DNA from: Otatea glauca
Lineage: Eukaryota > Streptophyta > Magnoliopsida > Poales > Poaceae
Reading direction: 5' to 3'
Assembly: GCA_036346275.1 (NCBI GenBank)
Contig: CM070720.1
Coordinates: 7,231,278 to 7,295,277 of the forward strand
DNA length: 64,000 nucleotides
The notes beneath the pieces were generated by a model. It worked only from the letters and a program-made list of their open reading frames with translations. It was not told the origin of the DNA and did no database searches. Position numbers and translations under genes: made by a program. This document shows positions 10,207 to 21,339 of the stretch, piece after piece; the stretch's first letter is position 1, and each line of letters begins with the position of its first letter.

Positions 10207-11286
10207 GGTTAGTAATAAACAGGAAAACACACAAAGATATGTAGTTCCCTTTCACTACTACTTGCAGAAATGATTAAGTGTCTCTTTCTTTTGCTCTCAC
10301 CAAGCTCTTACCAATTCTTACAAGTGCAGCAAGGGGTGCAATCCGATGGCTGGTTCGTGATAAACCAAACTCAAATGTGAACAAAGCGATTGCAAGGCTT
10401 ATCACCTGTATGGTTAGTAGAAAGTGGAGCTCGAAAAGGCTTTATAATGAGTAGCAAAGGAAAACAATCAGCCAATTTCAGAATTTGCATAGAATTAAAC
10501 AAGTGTTCGAAACTAGCAATTAGCCTATGTTGCTGATCAAACAAAGATGGATATTAGGCTAAAACAAAAGATATGGTAGTGGATACAAAATTCAAGCATA
10601 TGCAATTTGCAACATGGGAGCATAAGATGGATCCAACTTTGTATTTTGCTGATTTCTGTCCACCAGACAGCAGGTCGGTATTTTGGCCGTATCTTTTAGT
10701 CAGGTGCCTTTTTTTCAAGATTTTTTTTGGTTTTCTTCCTGACGGCTTTTGCAACAACTTTTGTTTTGCACGAACTTTCTGAAATTCAACCGAGAATTTT
10801 GCACGAATTTTACAATTGCACACAGATGCAGATTTCAGGACAGCAATTAGGTCTTATTGAAACGTTAACAGATTTCTTGTGCTTTCAAATATGGGTGTAA
10901 AAATTGGCAGAAATATAGAGCACTAAGTCGTGGATCTGCTTCTTTTGGTTTCACTCAAAAAGGATAAGGGAAGTGTGATTTATGGTGTTTTTGGTGGTGG
11001 TTGAAGAGATGGACAGATTCTGCCCGAGATGGAATTTTTTTTTTGGACTTTAGGAATGGATTTTGATGTGGGGAGATGAACAAGATGAACAGAAACTAGG
11101 CAGCACTAGAATGGACACAAACACAATTTAGCAAACCAAAATTAACCAATTGAAAATCACAACGGGGTTTGGACAGCGGACAAACAAACTTTTTGTGGGG
11201 CAAATTTTCTGGACTCTAGGAAGAACACAATCAAACAACTAAACAAGATACAAGAACTCACCGGTCAACCGTTGCTCGATGCCAAA
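10207..11286 (-). other. CRM-B untranslated leader and primer-binding site
   Basis: About 1.08 kb between gag and the 5' LTR, with no coding potential I can support. The primer-binding site is the reverse complement of 11274-11284 (TGGCATCGAGC), a degenerate version of the initiator-Met-type TGGTATCAGAGC. It lies 2 bp from the LTR end. Unlike CRM-A, this leader has no tandem array. Confidence 0.7.
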
Positions 11287-12167
11287 TGATGCGCACAAGG
11301 CGGCCCGATCTTACGGTGAGGATAACTTCGATTTGGCGGAGGATGACTTTGACGATCCGACTCACGAACCACACAAGGATAAGCGCACGCAATCGCTAAA
11401 CCACACTCCTCGTCGTTATCAACCGTGCAAGAACACGGATGACCTGACCACGAAGGTCTATTCTTGCAAGCAATCGAAGAACTAGCAAGAACAAGGATGA
11501 AGCACACACTCAAGTTGAGGTTTGAAACTTGTTTCTTCTTTACTCTAGCCGAGTCGGAGAACAAGGATAAAGTTCCACACATGGGTAACTATTCTCAAAT
11601 CAAAACCTAAGGAGATAGATAGGGGTTTATCCAATATATATAGCCAAGGATGGCTGCTAGGAGTTGGTCTCACGTCACTTTAATTACATGAGAACTCAGC
11701 CCAAAATTATGGTGGCACAGCACCCTAAAAGGCGAGGCTGTCGCCTTTGTTTTGACTGCTGTGGCCAGCTCGGTGGAATTTGATGATGAGGCTGGATCCG
11801 TTGGAAAGAGCACGAATTTATTTTTTAGTCAAGTACTCAGTCATCCCGAACGGACTCCGTATGCAAAAGTTATGGCCAGTTGAAGATGGACTGCTCCTGG
11901 GTGGACGTTTTGGCTTCCTTCTCGGGAATACCTTGTACTCTAGCTTGTAGTGATGAGGAATGACGTCCTTGCAGCTCTAAGCCATGATTCCTAAGCACAA
12001 GCACATTATTATGCAGTGGTCTATCCTCTGAAATATAATTATGTCACCCGAGAAACGAGTTCACCTGTTGATTTAGCTGCCGTGCGCGTGCCCTTGTGAT
12101 AGGACCTTGCATAGGAGGTGGTGGAGGTAAGGTCATGAGTGTATCCGTCATAGTGATGTCCTCATCA
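11287..12167 (-). repeat. 5' LTR of CRM-B
   Basis: 881 bp, reverse complement of the LTR at 4783-5668 (start TGATGAGGACATCACTATGACGG, end ..GCGCATCA). Followed on its outer side by the target duplication gagag (12168-12172). The ..ctatatatattgg TATA box is also present in this copy (about 11631-11643). Confidence 0.92.
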
Positions 12168-12172
12168 GAGAG
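12168..12172 (+). repeat. Target-site duplication gagag of CRM-B (5' side)
   Basis: Pairs with ctctc at 5669-5673 as its reverse complement. Confidence 0.75.
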
Positions 12173-15100
12173 GATGAAGTAGCTTCAGGCGCTGGGACTC
12201 CTGGACCCAACGACCAGGCGCCTTCCGGCGGCCGGGGAGGTCGAGCTGCGTCCTCGGGAGGACGAGGTCGCGTGCTCGTAGTAGTACAAACTCTTCAGGC
12301 TGCGGACCCCGGAGAGCGACTTCTTGGCAGCCATTCTCACGCAATGCGAGATCAAGCTTGTCAACCTGGTTCCTAATTCTATTCTTCTTCTTTCCATCAT
12401 CTCTCATCTCAACGAGGGATGCTTAGGGATCCTTCCCACTCCCTCTCTTTTCTTTCGCTTTTACTCCTTGTTCCACACCTCGAAGGACCCTGTTGTCGGG
12501 TGCCTTTACTTCTGGCTAAGGACTGGGCTCCCTTGCACCTTCTTCAAGTCCCGACCCGGGACCCCCTCGGGTCATGGACGAAAAAGTGGTTCTATCTGAA
12601 GAAGGGCGAGGGGAGCGGGCTCGCGTACAACGGCATTGCCGTGGATAGCAAGCGTGAGACCCTAGAGCCCGAGGACTCGGCGGCCGACCAAGAGGCCGTT
12701 GGCACCATCCACATTTGCGTGATGCGCGGCCTCACCGGGCAGGCCGTGGCCATGGATTACCTGTGGGCTCTGGTGTCCCCTCTGCGGAAGAGCCCATTTT
12801 TCGAGATCCGAGGGAGGGACGACCCTATCCGGGAAAGTGCCAAAGGTAAAATTTCTTCGACATCATTCTTTCCCGACCTCGGGCGAACCCCTTCTTCTGA
12901 TTGTCTTCCGTCCTCATTTTGTTTTTCTGTAGCCCCGATGGAGTCGTGGGTGGTGGCGCGCATGTAGGAGATGTTTGGGAAGGCAGCCCACATCTACGCC
13001 CTCGACGACCCCGTCCCTAAGAACATCTTGAGGCGGAGCGGCGAGGTAACCCTTTGTCCACCACTTTCGTCGGGTTCGACTCGGGCTCAGGCCTGCTCTG
13101 ACCGCGTCGAGCCACAAAGGAGAGCCAGAAGCTGCGGGAGACGGCGAGGGGTCTGCTGTCGTTGCTCGAGCAAGGCAAGGGCAAGAAGACCACCAAGTGG
13201 CCTGCCACGGACGCCCCAGGCTAGGCTGCCAAGAAGCCCCACGTCGAGTGGGGTGACCGCGTGATGGAAAGTCATTGTTTGCCGAGCCCGAGGACACCCG
13301 GGCTCGACCTTAGCTTCTTGTTATCTCCAACTGCCTTCTATTCTCTGACCTTTTTTTCTTCTTCCTGCAGCAAGAACAGGCAGGGCAGCCGTTGAACAGA
13401 CGAGCCCGCGCTCGGTGTCATGGCCGCAGGGCGCCCAGGGAGAAGACGCTTTCCCAGTCGCCGCGGGAGCGGGGTGGCGGGCCATACCCCCCCACCCAGG
13501 AGACGGAGACTCGTCACCCAGGTATGCGCCCACTTTTTGCCCGGGGTCATGAGTGGGGGGGACCTTTTCCATGTCTTCGAGACCTTTTTCATTATAGACC
13601 CTGATCGTTGTCTAGGGCGAGTCTAGGGACGAGGAGGAGGATGTGGGGGACTACCTGTTGGTCCCCCCAGTAAGGCCGCATCGCGCCCAGCTTACTGCGG
13701 CCCCTTCGGAGGGCGGCGCGACCGGGGGGGCCGACCAGGGGCTCCCTGGTCCGAACGTTGGACCGGGAGGGGCCGCAGTGGAGGCCGATGCCACCGGTGT
13801 CGTGGCGGCAGTCGATGCCGCTGGGCCCGGTGCAGCTGAGGTTGGGGCGGCGCTCACGATCGCCACCGAGCTTGGCGGAGCACCAAGTATGCCGACCCCC
13901 TCGTTGGTCGTCGTCTTGCTCTTGCACTTTGGCTTTCTTTGTAATTTTGTCTTCCTTGGCAGGCTCGATTCCACCTGCGCCGCCCTGCACTCCGCATGTG
14001 TCAGCTCGGGCGGGTGCTTGATGAGGACATCCCAACCAAGGATACAACCGCTGCCCCTTCTTCCTCTACGACTGCTACTTTGTCCCCGACCGTCATTTGT
14101 TTCGCCCGCTTCGCCGTCTCCATTGTCATTTGTTCGCCGCTTCGCCGTCTATGGCGTGCGGAGGCTTAAACCGGAAGCAAGTCCTTTCCCTCCACCTTTG
14201 TTGGACCAGCACGTCAAGAACTTCCACCGGGGACAGCCCACGTGCCAAGGAAAGCCCAAGATAAAGCCCAATTCGTCGTCGAATCCGATTCGGCCATCCA
14301 GGAGCAGCAGTACTTCAAAAGGACGTCACGGCCACATCCGAACTCCGTTTTTGACGTTCGACAACTCGTTTGAAAGGTATCGAGATAACCTTTCCAATGG
14401 ATCTGATCCCAAGGCCAAAATCCTCTTGGAGCGAAGGGAAATCATAGAACAACCTCACGGGACAGAAATTTCATGTGCTGCGCCACCTTTCTTTTGGGCC
14501 CAAGGCCCATGTACTCTTAGGGTTCCACCCCTCCTTTAGCCAGCACCCCACTCCTAGCTGCCGCACCCCTCTTGGGTGTGTACCCCTTTATATTGGGTTC
14601 TCACCCCTATTCTTTGTTTTTTAAGTTTTGTTGTGTTTTGGTAGACCCCGTGTGCGTCCCTCCTCGTGTTTGCGCGTGTCGACTAGACCGCCCGAGCCGA
14701 GAAAAAGAACCTCAACTTGTTCCCTTTGTTTGATTTCAATACTACCTTTTCGGTTTGCTTCATACTTTGTTCTTGCAGGTTCTCGTTTTCTTGCAGGAAC
14801 TACTGATCATTGGATCTTGTATCTGTGTGGATTTGGCATTGTGATTGCGAAGCTCCCAACCTGTTTGGTAGGAAGCCCTAAATTCGGTGCCATCAACACC
14901 TCCAAATCGACGTATCATCATCTCACCGAAAGATCGGGATCGCCGTCCCCATCAGTGCCTACCCCAGCATTGTTGACCCGGTGCCGGAGGGAGCCCCCGA
15001 GGCTCGAAAACCGTCTTCAGGAGGTTAGTTCGAGCCCATCTTCTTACATCTTTGTTTTGCTTTGCACCCATGGGGCCGCCGTGACGCTTCCTGCACCTTT

Positions 15101-15657
15101 TCAGGGCTTGGACTTGGTTGCCAGTGGGCTCGGCACCATGCGCGTCCACGCCAACCAATTCCGGGCACTGTGCTCCATGGTCGAGGAATGGGAGCAGTAT
15201 GTTCTCGCCTCGAGGAGAGTACAGTTGGACGGAGGAGGAGATCCAGCAGCTGAAGACAGAGCACGACCTCGAGCTCTCGAAGGCCGTCGAGGCCGAGCAG
15301 AAGCGGTTGGCTGAGGCCCTCGCAAGCGCCCACTCGAAGGCCGAGAAGACCAATGAGGAGATCCGCACGGCGGCCGCGGAGGTCGTCGAGACTACTAGCG
15401 CGGAGGCAGTGACGCTCTGTAAACAAGTCGCAGAGCTCTCCGCCGCCCCCACGAATGCCTCTGTCAAGCTAGAAGTGAAGATGGCCGAGCTCGAGGAGAA
15501 GCTGGGGTGAGCGACTCGGGTGGGGAAGAGCACCCTAGCCCAGCTCCAGGAGGAGTGGAGCCGCGTCGCCAATGCCGAGGTCGAGACGCTGGCTTGGTGG
15601 GCCAAGGTCACTGCGCTTGAGCAGGAGAAGCTCGCGCGGGAGATGGCTGACCCGTAG
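12173..15657 (+). pseudogene. Antisense ORF of Tat-E (PF04195-type 'putative gypsy type transposon' protein), broken
   Basis: Runs opposite to the element's own gag-pol, as is usual for antisense ORFs in Tat elements. The recognisable core is LVNLVPNSILLLSIISHLNEG..LGILPTPSLF (12352-12460), then WTKKWFYLKKGEGSG and GTIHICVMRGLTGQAVAMDYLWALVS (about 12570-12780). Intron-like boundaries follow: aaag|gtaaaattt near 12845 with tttctgtag before 12932, gcgag|gtaacc near 13046, and cttcctgcag near 13370. The C-terminal part (about 15110-15657) is a charged, probably coiled-coil segment (EEIQQLKTEHDLELSKAVEAEQKRLAEALAS..). Damage includes an in-frame TAG near the 5' end, frameshifts near 12480 and 15220, the CRM-B insertion upstream and the solo D LTR at 14019-14954. 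Function unknown. Confidence 0.7.
14019..14954 (+). repeat. Solo LTR of CRM-D inside the Tat-E antisense ORF
   Basis: 936 bp, TGATGAGGACATCCCAACC to ..CCGTCCCCATCA, with flanks gtgct (14014-14018) and gtgcc (14955-14959), a five-base duplication with one mismatch. TATA-like TTTATATT is at 14587-14594. No internal element sequence is attached, so it is a solo LTR left by LTR-LTR recombination. Confidence 0.9.
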
Positions 15658-16200
15658 ATAGGTTAGCAAGTAGGAAAAAGGGGCGAGGGGACTCGACCCA
15701 CTTGTAAATGTTGGTTATGTAAATTTCGATTTAGAAGAAATGAACTCCCTTTATGTTCGAAATTGAATGCGTCTTGCTCGAGATCGAATGTCTTCTGAAG
15801 ACTTAGTCAGAAATCTTTGCTCGAGGTCGAATGGCGTCTTATCAAGGCTTAGCCAAAAATCCAAGACTTAGCCAGAAACCCTGCTCCAGATCAGGTGGCG
15901 TCTTATTAAGACTTAGCCAGAAATCCAAGACTTAGCCAAACATCCTGCTCGAGATCAGGTGGCCTATTATTAAGACATAGCCAGAAACCCTGCTCGAGAT
16001 CAGGTGGCGTCTTATTAAGACTTAGCCAAAAATCCAAGACTTAGCCAGAAACCCTGCTCGAGATCAGTGGCTTCTTATTAAGATTAGCCAGAAATCCAAG
16101 GCTTAGCCAGACATCCTGCTCGAGATCAGGTGGCGTCTTATTAAGACTCAGCCAGAAATCCAAGACTTAGCCAGAAACCCTGCTCAAGATTTTGGCCTTT
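15658..16200 (+). repeat. Short tandem repeats in the Tat-E 3' UTR
   Basis: Units of roughly 45-65 bp built from 'aagacttagccagaaatcc' and 'tgctcgagatcaggtggcg', about seven copies between 15780 and 16190 with variable length. No coding potential. Such hypervariable 3' UTR arrays are typical of Tat elements. Confidence 0.8.
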
Positions 16201-18080
16201 GCCTCGCCACCCCGCCTTAGTCGGCGGCTCGGGGCATGGAGTTGGCCGTTGGGACCCGAAGTCTAACCAACATTCCTGACCTGAAAAAGGGGCCCATGAT
16301 AGAGTCAGGTCACCAGGTATACTTTTGGTCGGGGGCGAACCTTGATCGTGTCATTAGGTCAAGGTGGCCAAGTCTGGAAATATTCGGTCCTGCCCGTTGC
16401 CGTGTCCATGCCGTCGATCTCGAGGCGCTGGATCCAGTTGCCAGTGCTTGAGGGTTAGCCAATATTTTGACCTGAAAAAAGCCATGCCTTCGATTGAGGA
16501 CAAACCTGAATCCGTGGCGCCAGGTCGGGATGGCCGAGCCTTGAATCATTCGAGCTCGGGGGCTCCCTCGACGGGCGACCTCCCATTCAAATCACTCGAC
16601 AGGGGAATAGTCAGCTTACGGCGATAAGAATCGGCTTACTGTGGTTAGAGCATCCCCAGAGGAATTTTTCAGAAATCCACGACCTCTGTGCCTGGGAAAG
16701 CTTCAGCTCGGTGTTAGGTCAAGACGGTCGAACCCGGGAATGTTCGGGCTTGGGCCATGTTTTGGGGTGTCAGGTCAAAACAGCCGAACACGGGAATGCA
16801 TCGAGTCCGGGGCTCCCTCGAGAGCGGTCTTTGATTTGAAACCTGCTGCAGGGGAATAGCCAGCTACTGTGATAAGGATCGGCCTACTGCGACCGAAGCA
16901 TCCCCGGAGGTGAATCTAAAGTCCATGTCCGCCGAGCCTGGGAGTCGTCATCAGGCTTGGGGTGCCCTCTGAGGATGACCTCTGGTTGGCAGACTGCGGG
17001 GTAATGGTCGGCTTACCCCGATAAAGATCGATTTACAGCGACCAGAGCATCCTCGAGGCAAACCTATAGACCGTGACCTGAGACCAAGGCACGTGGAGTG
17101 CAGGAGAATGGTTAACAGATATAGATAACAAAGAAAAAACTTTCGGGCACCTCGAGGTCAGGAGGCTCTTGGCGTGACCTCTGGTCCAAGCGCTGCTACT
17201 GGGGGGAGCCAAGACACGATGAGAATCGGCTTACAGCTGACTGCGACCCCCTGGAGGTGGTCCTTATGATCACGCCTCATGCCCATGTCGCTCGAGGTGC
17301 AAGGAGATGTAAATGCGGGTAACAATAAGGAATAACTTTAAGTTGCGGGAAAGGCACAAGGCCGGGCCCCGACACAGGGGAGTAGCCGGCTTACCGCGAC
17401 GAGACCCGTCTCACGGTGGGCTTGACTCCCCGAAAGCGGACCATAAGAACGCGACCTGACGTCGCGTTCCCTGAGATGCAAAAGAGACATTAGTACCGGT
17501 AGGGGAAGATTTTCTTATTCTGGGTAAATACTTATGCCGGGCTTGATCCCTATGGTGCTCGAGCGTAGACCATGCTCAGGGTGGTGGTCCAAGGGTGGTC
17601 CCAAGTGCAAGGGAGCAGACAAAGCATTATAAGTATGAACGACGGAGAAAAACATGCTTTCAGTAAACTAATGCTGGGTTGGCCCCCAGCTCGGAACACT
17701 TACCGAGGGCGATTTCGGGTACGAGCCCTGCAACAGGGGGATAGTCGGCTTACCGCGACGAGAGTTGGCTTACTGCGGACGTGGCCCCTAGAGGCATGCC
17801 TCGAAACCAAGATTTTGTTCGGGCAAAGGGGGAACCAGACCGAGGCCTGAGTGTCTCGAGGCCGAGGGTTTCGCGGGTGTGGCCACTAGAGCGAGCCTTG
17901 CCATGGAGGGGAGTCGTGACGCGATGAGAATCGGCTTACTGCTGGATCGACCCTCCGGAGGCGAACCCTAGGATTACAACCCGGAAACGCATTTGCTCGA
18001 GACACAAAGAGGCATAAAGAGATGGCACAATCATAGTTGATAACGCAGAAGCATTTTATCACGAAAGCGAAAGGCATAGC
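16201..18080 (-). other. Tat-E 3' UTR with diverged long repeats
   Basis: No gene is supported. A diverged block recurs about seven times (near 16600, 16850, 17000, 17215, 17380, 17735, 17925): 'ggggaatagtcggcttac', then a 'gataagaatcggcttactgc' variant and 'catccccggagg'. Spacing is irregular (about 150-350 bp). The 3' UTR ends at the integrase stop near 18082. Confidence 0.7.
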
Positions 18081-18081
18081 A

Positions 18082-19860
18082 TTAGACATAGAACTTCTGG
18101 AGCTGGCCAATGTTCCACGAGTTCGTGAGCTCTCGACCGTCGGGCATGTCCAGTCTGTAAGCACCCGTGCGACCTGCTGAAACAACGCTGTAGGGCCCTC
18201 CCACAGGGGGGATAACTTGGTGGTGAAGGACCGGTCCTAAATCCGCTTTAGGACCAAGTCCCCAACAAGGAGACCCCTGGGTCGTACCGATCAAGAAGCT
18301 TGCCTGCGAAGTGCTTGCAGGTAATGCACCGACCGCAGCAGCGCACGGCATCTTATTTCCTCCTCCAGGGCGAGGTCGAGGGACCGCTCTCGCTCGGGGC
18401 CGACCTGGTCGACCGAGCTAACCCTGGCAGAGCCCAATGCGACTTCGGGGGGAAGGACAGTGTCGGTACTGAAGACAAGTCAAAAGGGGGTCGCCCCTAT
18501 CGCTCAGCTTGGTGTGGTACGGATGGACCAGAGGACGGTGTGAAGCTCGTCCACCTAGGCCCGGCCCCGCAGCTCGGGCTCATTGAAGACTCGCTTCTTG
18601 ATGCCTTGGACGATTTGTTTATTGGCGCGCTCGATCGCCCCGTTGCTCTGGGGATGACTTATCGAAGCGTAGCAGAGTTTGGTTCCTCTGCCTTCGCAAT
18701 ACTCTTGGAACAGTTCGCTGGTGAACTACGTCCCGTTGTCGGTAATGATCCTGCAAGGGACCCCATACCTTAAGACTATAAACGAGCGGAAGAATCTCAC
18801 CACTGCTTGGGCCGTGATGGCTGAGACTGGCTCGACTTTGACCCATTTCATGAAGGTGTCGATGGCGACGAACAAGAACTTCTTTCCCCGACCGCCCGAG
18901 GGAAAGGGCCAAGGATGTCGAGGCCCCAGGTCGAGAATGGCCAAGCGAGGGGGATGGTCTTGAGGGCGTAGGCTGGTTGGTGTGCATTCCGAGCATGGAA
19001 CTGGCAAGCTTGATAGGCGCGAACGATGTCTCGAGCATCCTGGAGCGTCGTCGGCCAATAGAAGCCCATTCGGAACGCCTTCCCGACCATTGTCCTGAAA
19101 GAAGAGTGAACGCCGCAGAGGCCCGAATGGATGTCATTGAGCAAGTATTTACCTAACTCTAGGGTGATGCATGTGGCGAGGACGCCCAAAGTGCCCCGCT
19201 GATACAACTGTCCGTCGATGAGCCCGTACGAGCCCGTGCGGCGCTTGAGCCTGCTGCCTTCGGCCGGGTCAGGCGGGAGCTCGCCGAGGTTGAGGAACTT
19301 GACGAACGGGTCCATCCACGAGGGAACACTCTCGAGGAGGGCCACCGAATCTTCCGGATCAACGACGGTCGGGTTCGGCAGGGTCTCGAGGATGACGTCT
19401 GACGGGATTTCATCGTCGGACGACCCGAGGTTGGACAGGAGGTCGGCACCAGAGTTGTCCTTCCTAGGAACGTACCCGATCTCAAGGTTCTTGAACCACT
19501 TCTCCATCTTGCGTACCTCGGCGAGGTACTTCGCCATTGAAGGCTCTGAGCATTGGTAGTCTTTGTTGTACTGGTTGATGATGAGCTGAGAATCTCCCAT
19601 CATGACCAGCCGACGCACGCCCAGCAACTTTCATGCTCGAAGGCTGGCCAAGTGGGCCTCGTACTCCGCGACATTGTTGGTTGCGGGAAAGCCGAAGCGA
19701 ATCACGTACTTCAGATGGTCTCCCTAGGGGGTGATAACAAGGACGCTAGCCCCCGAGCGCTTAAACGACCTCGAGCCGTCGAAGAACTTGGTCCAGGGAC
19801 CTTCTTCCTCGGCCTTGGGTTTAGGGGCGGGCTTGAACCGAGCCGGCCAGCGTACCCGAC
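18082..19860 (-). pseudogene. Tat-E pol remnant: RNase H and integrase
   Basis: From the right: an RNase H start with WTKFFDGS (about 19780-19810) and NNVAEYEA (about 19655-19680), then MGDSQLIINQYNKDY, KYLAEVRKMEKWFKNLEIGYVPRKDNSGADLLS (19600-19430), the Tat 'second' RNase H. The integrase follows: zinc segment with HSGLCGVHSSFRTMVGKAFRMGFYWPT, then WGLDILGPFP (about 18900), FLFVAIDTFMKW, IITDNGT (18732-18752), and C-terminal GPYSVVSAGR..YRLDMPDGRELTNSWNIGQLQKFYV ending near 18082. Frameshifts occur near 19625, 18870 and 18620. The zinc segment reads QACQFHARNAH where relatives have a CxxC pair, so a cysteine may be lost. No RT or protease precedes it. Confidence 0.85.
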
Positions 19861-20415
19861 GAAGGCCGACAGAGTACGCTGGGCAGCGTAGGTCGGGGCA
19901 GCGCTGTCGCCACTACTATAGTAGGAGTTGTCATCGGCGAGGTGATCGAACTCGAGCTGACGGTGCACCCCGCAACAGTCCTGGCGGTTAAGGAGGGCGT
20001 AGTTAGGATGGCGTCGATCACGAATCTTCTAACGCCTAGGCAGAATATCCGGAGACAGGCCTCCGGAAGCGTCGCTACTTGAGCGAACGCTGCCGCTGCT
20101 CTGCTGACCACGGGGACACCCGTGCACCAGGGCCGGGTCCCGGTGAGGTGGGGATGGCTGCAGCGGGCTCCGGACCCGCGAATATGGAGTCGGCCGGCGA
20201 GAGCGGCGGTGGCCGCGCGACAAACTGCCGTCACTTTTTACGGAGCGAGGCTAGGGGGGCCAGTGTCATTCCTGTTGTGAGGGCATGACCTCATTGGCCG
20301 CACTGCCAAGCTCCTCGACAAGGGACCGGTGAAAGAAAGCCGACCCCTCCCGGGTAGGATCAACCATGACCCGGGCGATGGCCCACAAACGTTCTCGTTT
20401 GGGATCATCCAGGCG
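19861..20415 (-). pseudogene. Tat-E gag remnant fused to RNase H by deletion
   Basis: At the right end the minus strand reads RLDDPKRERLWAIARVMVDPTREGSAFFHRSLVEELGSAANEV, a Tat gag-like segment that continues the gag at 43582-43930 across the CRM-D insertion. The stretch then passes into low-complexity, frame-broken sequence and directly into RNase H. Most of gag, protease and RT are therefore gone. Confidence 0.6.
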
Positions 20416-20420
20416 AGTAG
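20416..20420 (+). repeat. Target-site duplication agtag of CRM-D (left)
   Basis: Identical to 43577-43581. It defines CRM-D as one insertion of 23 kb including later insertions. Confidence 0.9.
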
Positions 20421-21339
20421 TGATGGGGGCAGCGATCCCGATCTTTCGGTGGGATGATGATACGTCGATTTGGAGGAGTTAATGGCACCGAATTTAGGGC
20501 TTCCTACCAAACAGGTTGGGAGCTTCACAATCACAATGCCAAATCCACACAGATACAAGATCCAACGATCAGTAGTTCCTCAAAGAAATCGAGAACCCGC
20601 AAGAACAAAGTATGAAGCAAACCAAAAAGGTAGTATTGAAATCCAACAGAGAAAACAAGTTGAGGTTCTGTTTCTCGGCTCGGGCGATCTAGTCGACACG
20701 TGCAAACACGAGGAGGGACGCACACGGGGTCTACCAAAACACAATAAAAACCTAAAAAATGAAAAACAAGGGTGAGAACCCAATATAAAGGGGTACCCAC
20801 ACAAAGGGGGGTGCCCAAGAGGGGTGCGGCAGCCAGGAGAGGGGCACCAGCCAAAGGAGGGGTGGAACAATAAGAGTATATGGGCCTTGGGCCCAAAAGA
20901 AAGGTGGCGCATCACCTGGAATTTCTGTCCTGTGAGATTGTTCTGTGATTTCATTCACTCGATGAGGAATTTGGCCTCGGGGTCAGATCCATTGGAAAGG
21001 TTATCTCGATATCTTTCAAACGAGTTGTCGAACGTCGAAAACGGAGTTCGGATGTGGCCGTGGCGTCCTTTTGAAGTACTGCTGCTCCTGGATGGCTGAA
21101 CTGGACTCGGCGACGAATTGGGCTTTATCTTGGGCCTTCCTTGGTGCGTGGGCTGTCCACGGTGGATGTTCTTGACGTGCTGGTCCAGAAAATGTGGATG
21201 AAAAGGATTTGCTTCCGGATTAAGCCCTCCAAACGTCGTAGACGAAGTAGCAGGCGAAACAGCGACGGTCGGGGATGAAGTAGCGGTCGTAGAGGAAGAA
21301 GGGGCAGCGGTTGTATCCTTGGTTGGGATGTCCTCATCA
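20421..21339 (-). repeat. 3' LTR of CRM-D
   Basis: 919 bp, start TGATGAGGACATCCCAACC at 21339, end ..GCTGCCCCCATCA at 20421. The polypurine tract AAAAAGGGGAGGA lies at 21340-21352 (minus). The gag-tail reading frame extends into the LTR to 20955. Confidence 0.92.

Noticed and set aside
13000..14050. Many overlapping GC-rich frames on both strands (for example 13643-14539 +, 13651-13974 -)
   Set aside because: High GC leaves all frames open. No family motif beyond the antisense Tat ORF, and 14019-14954 is a solo LTR.
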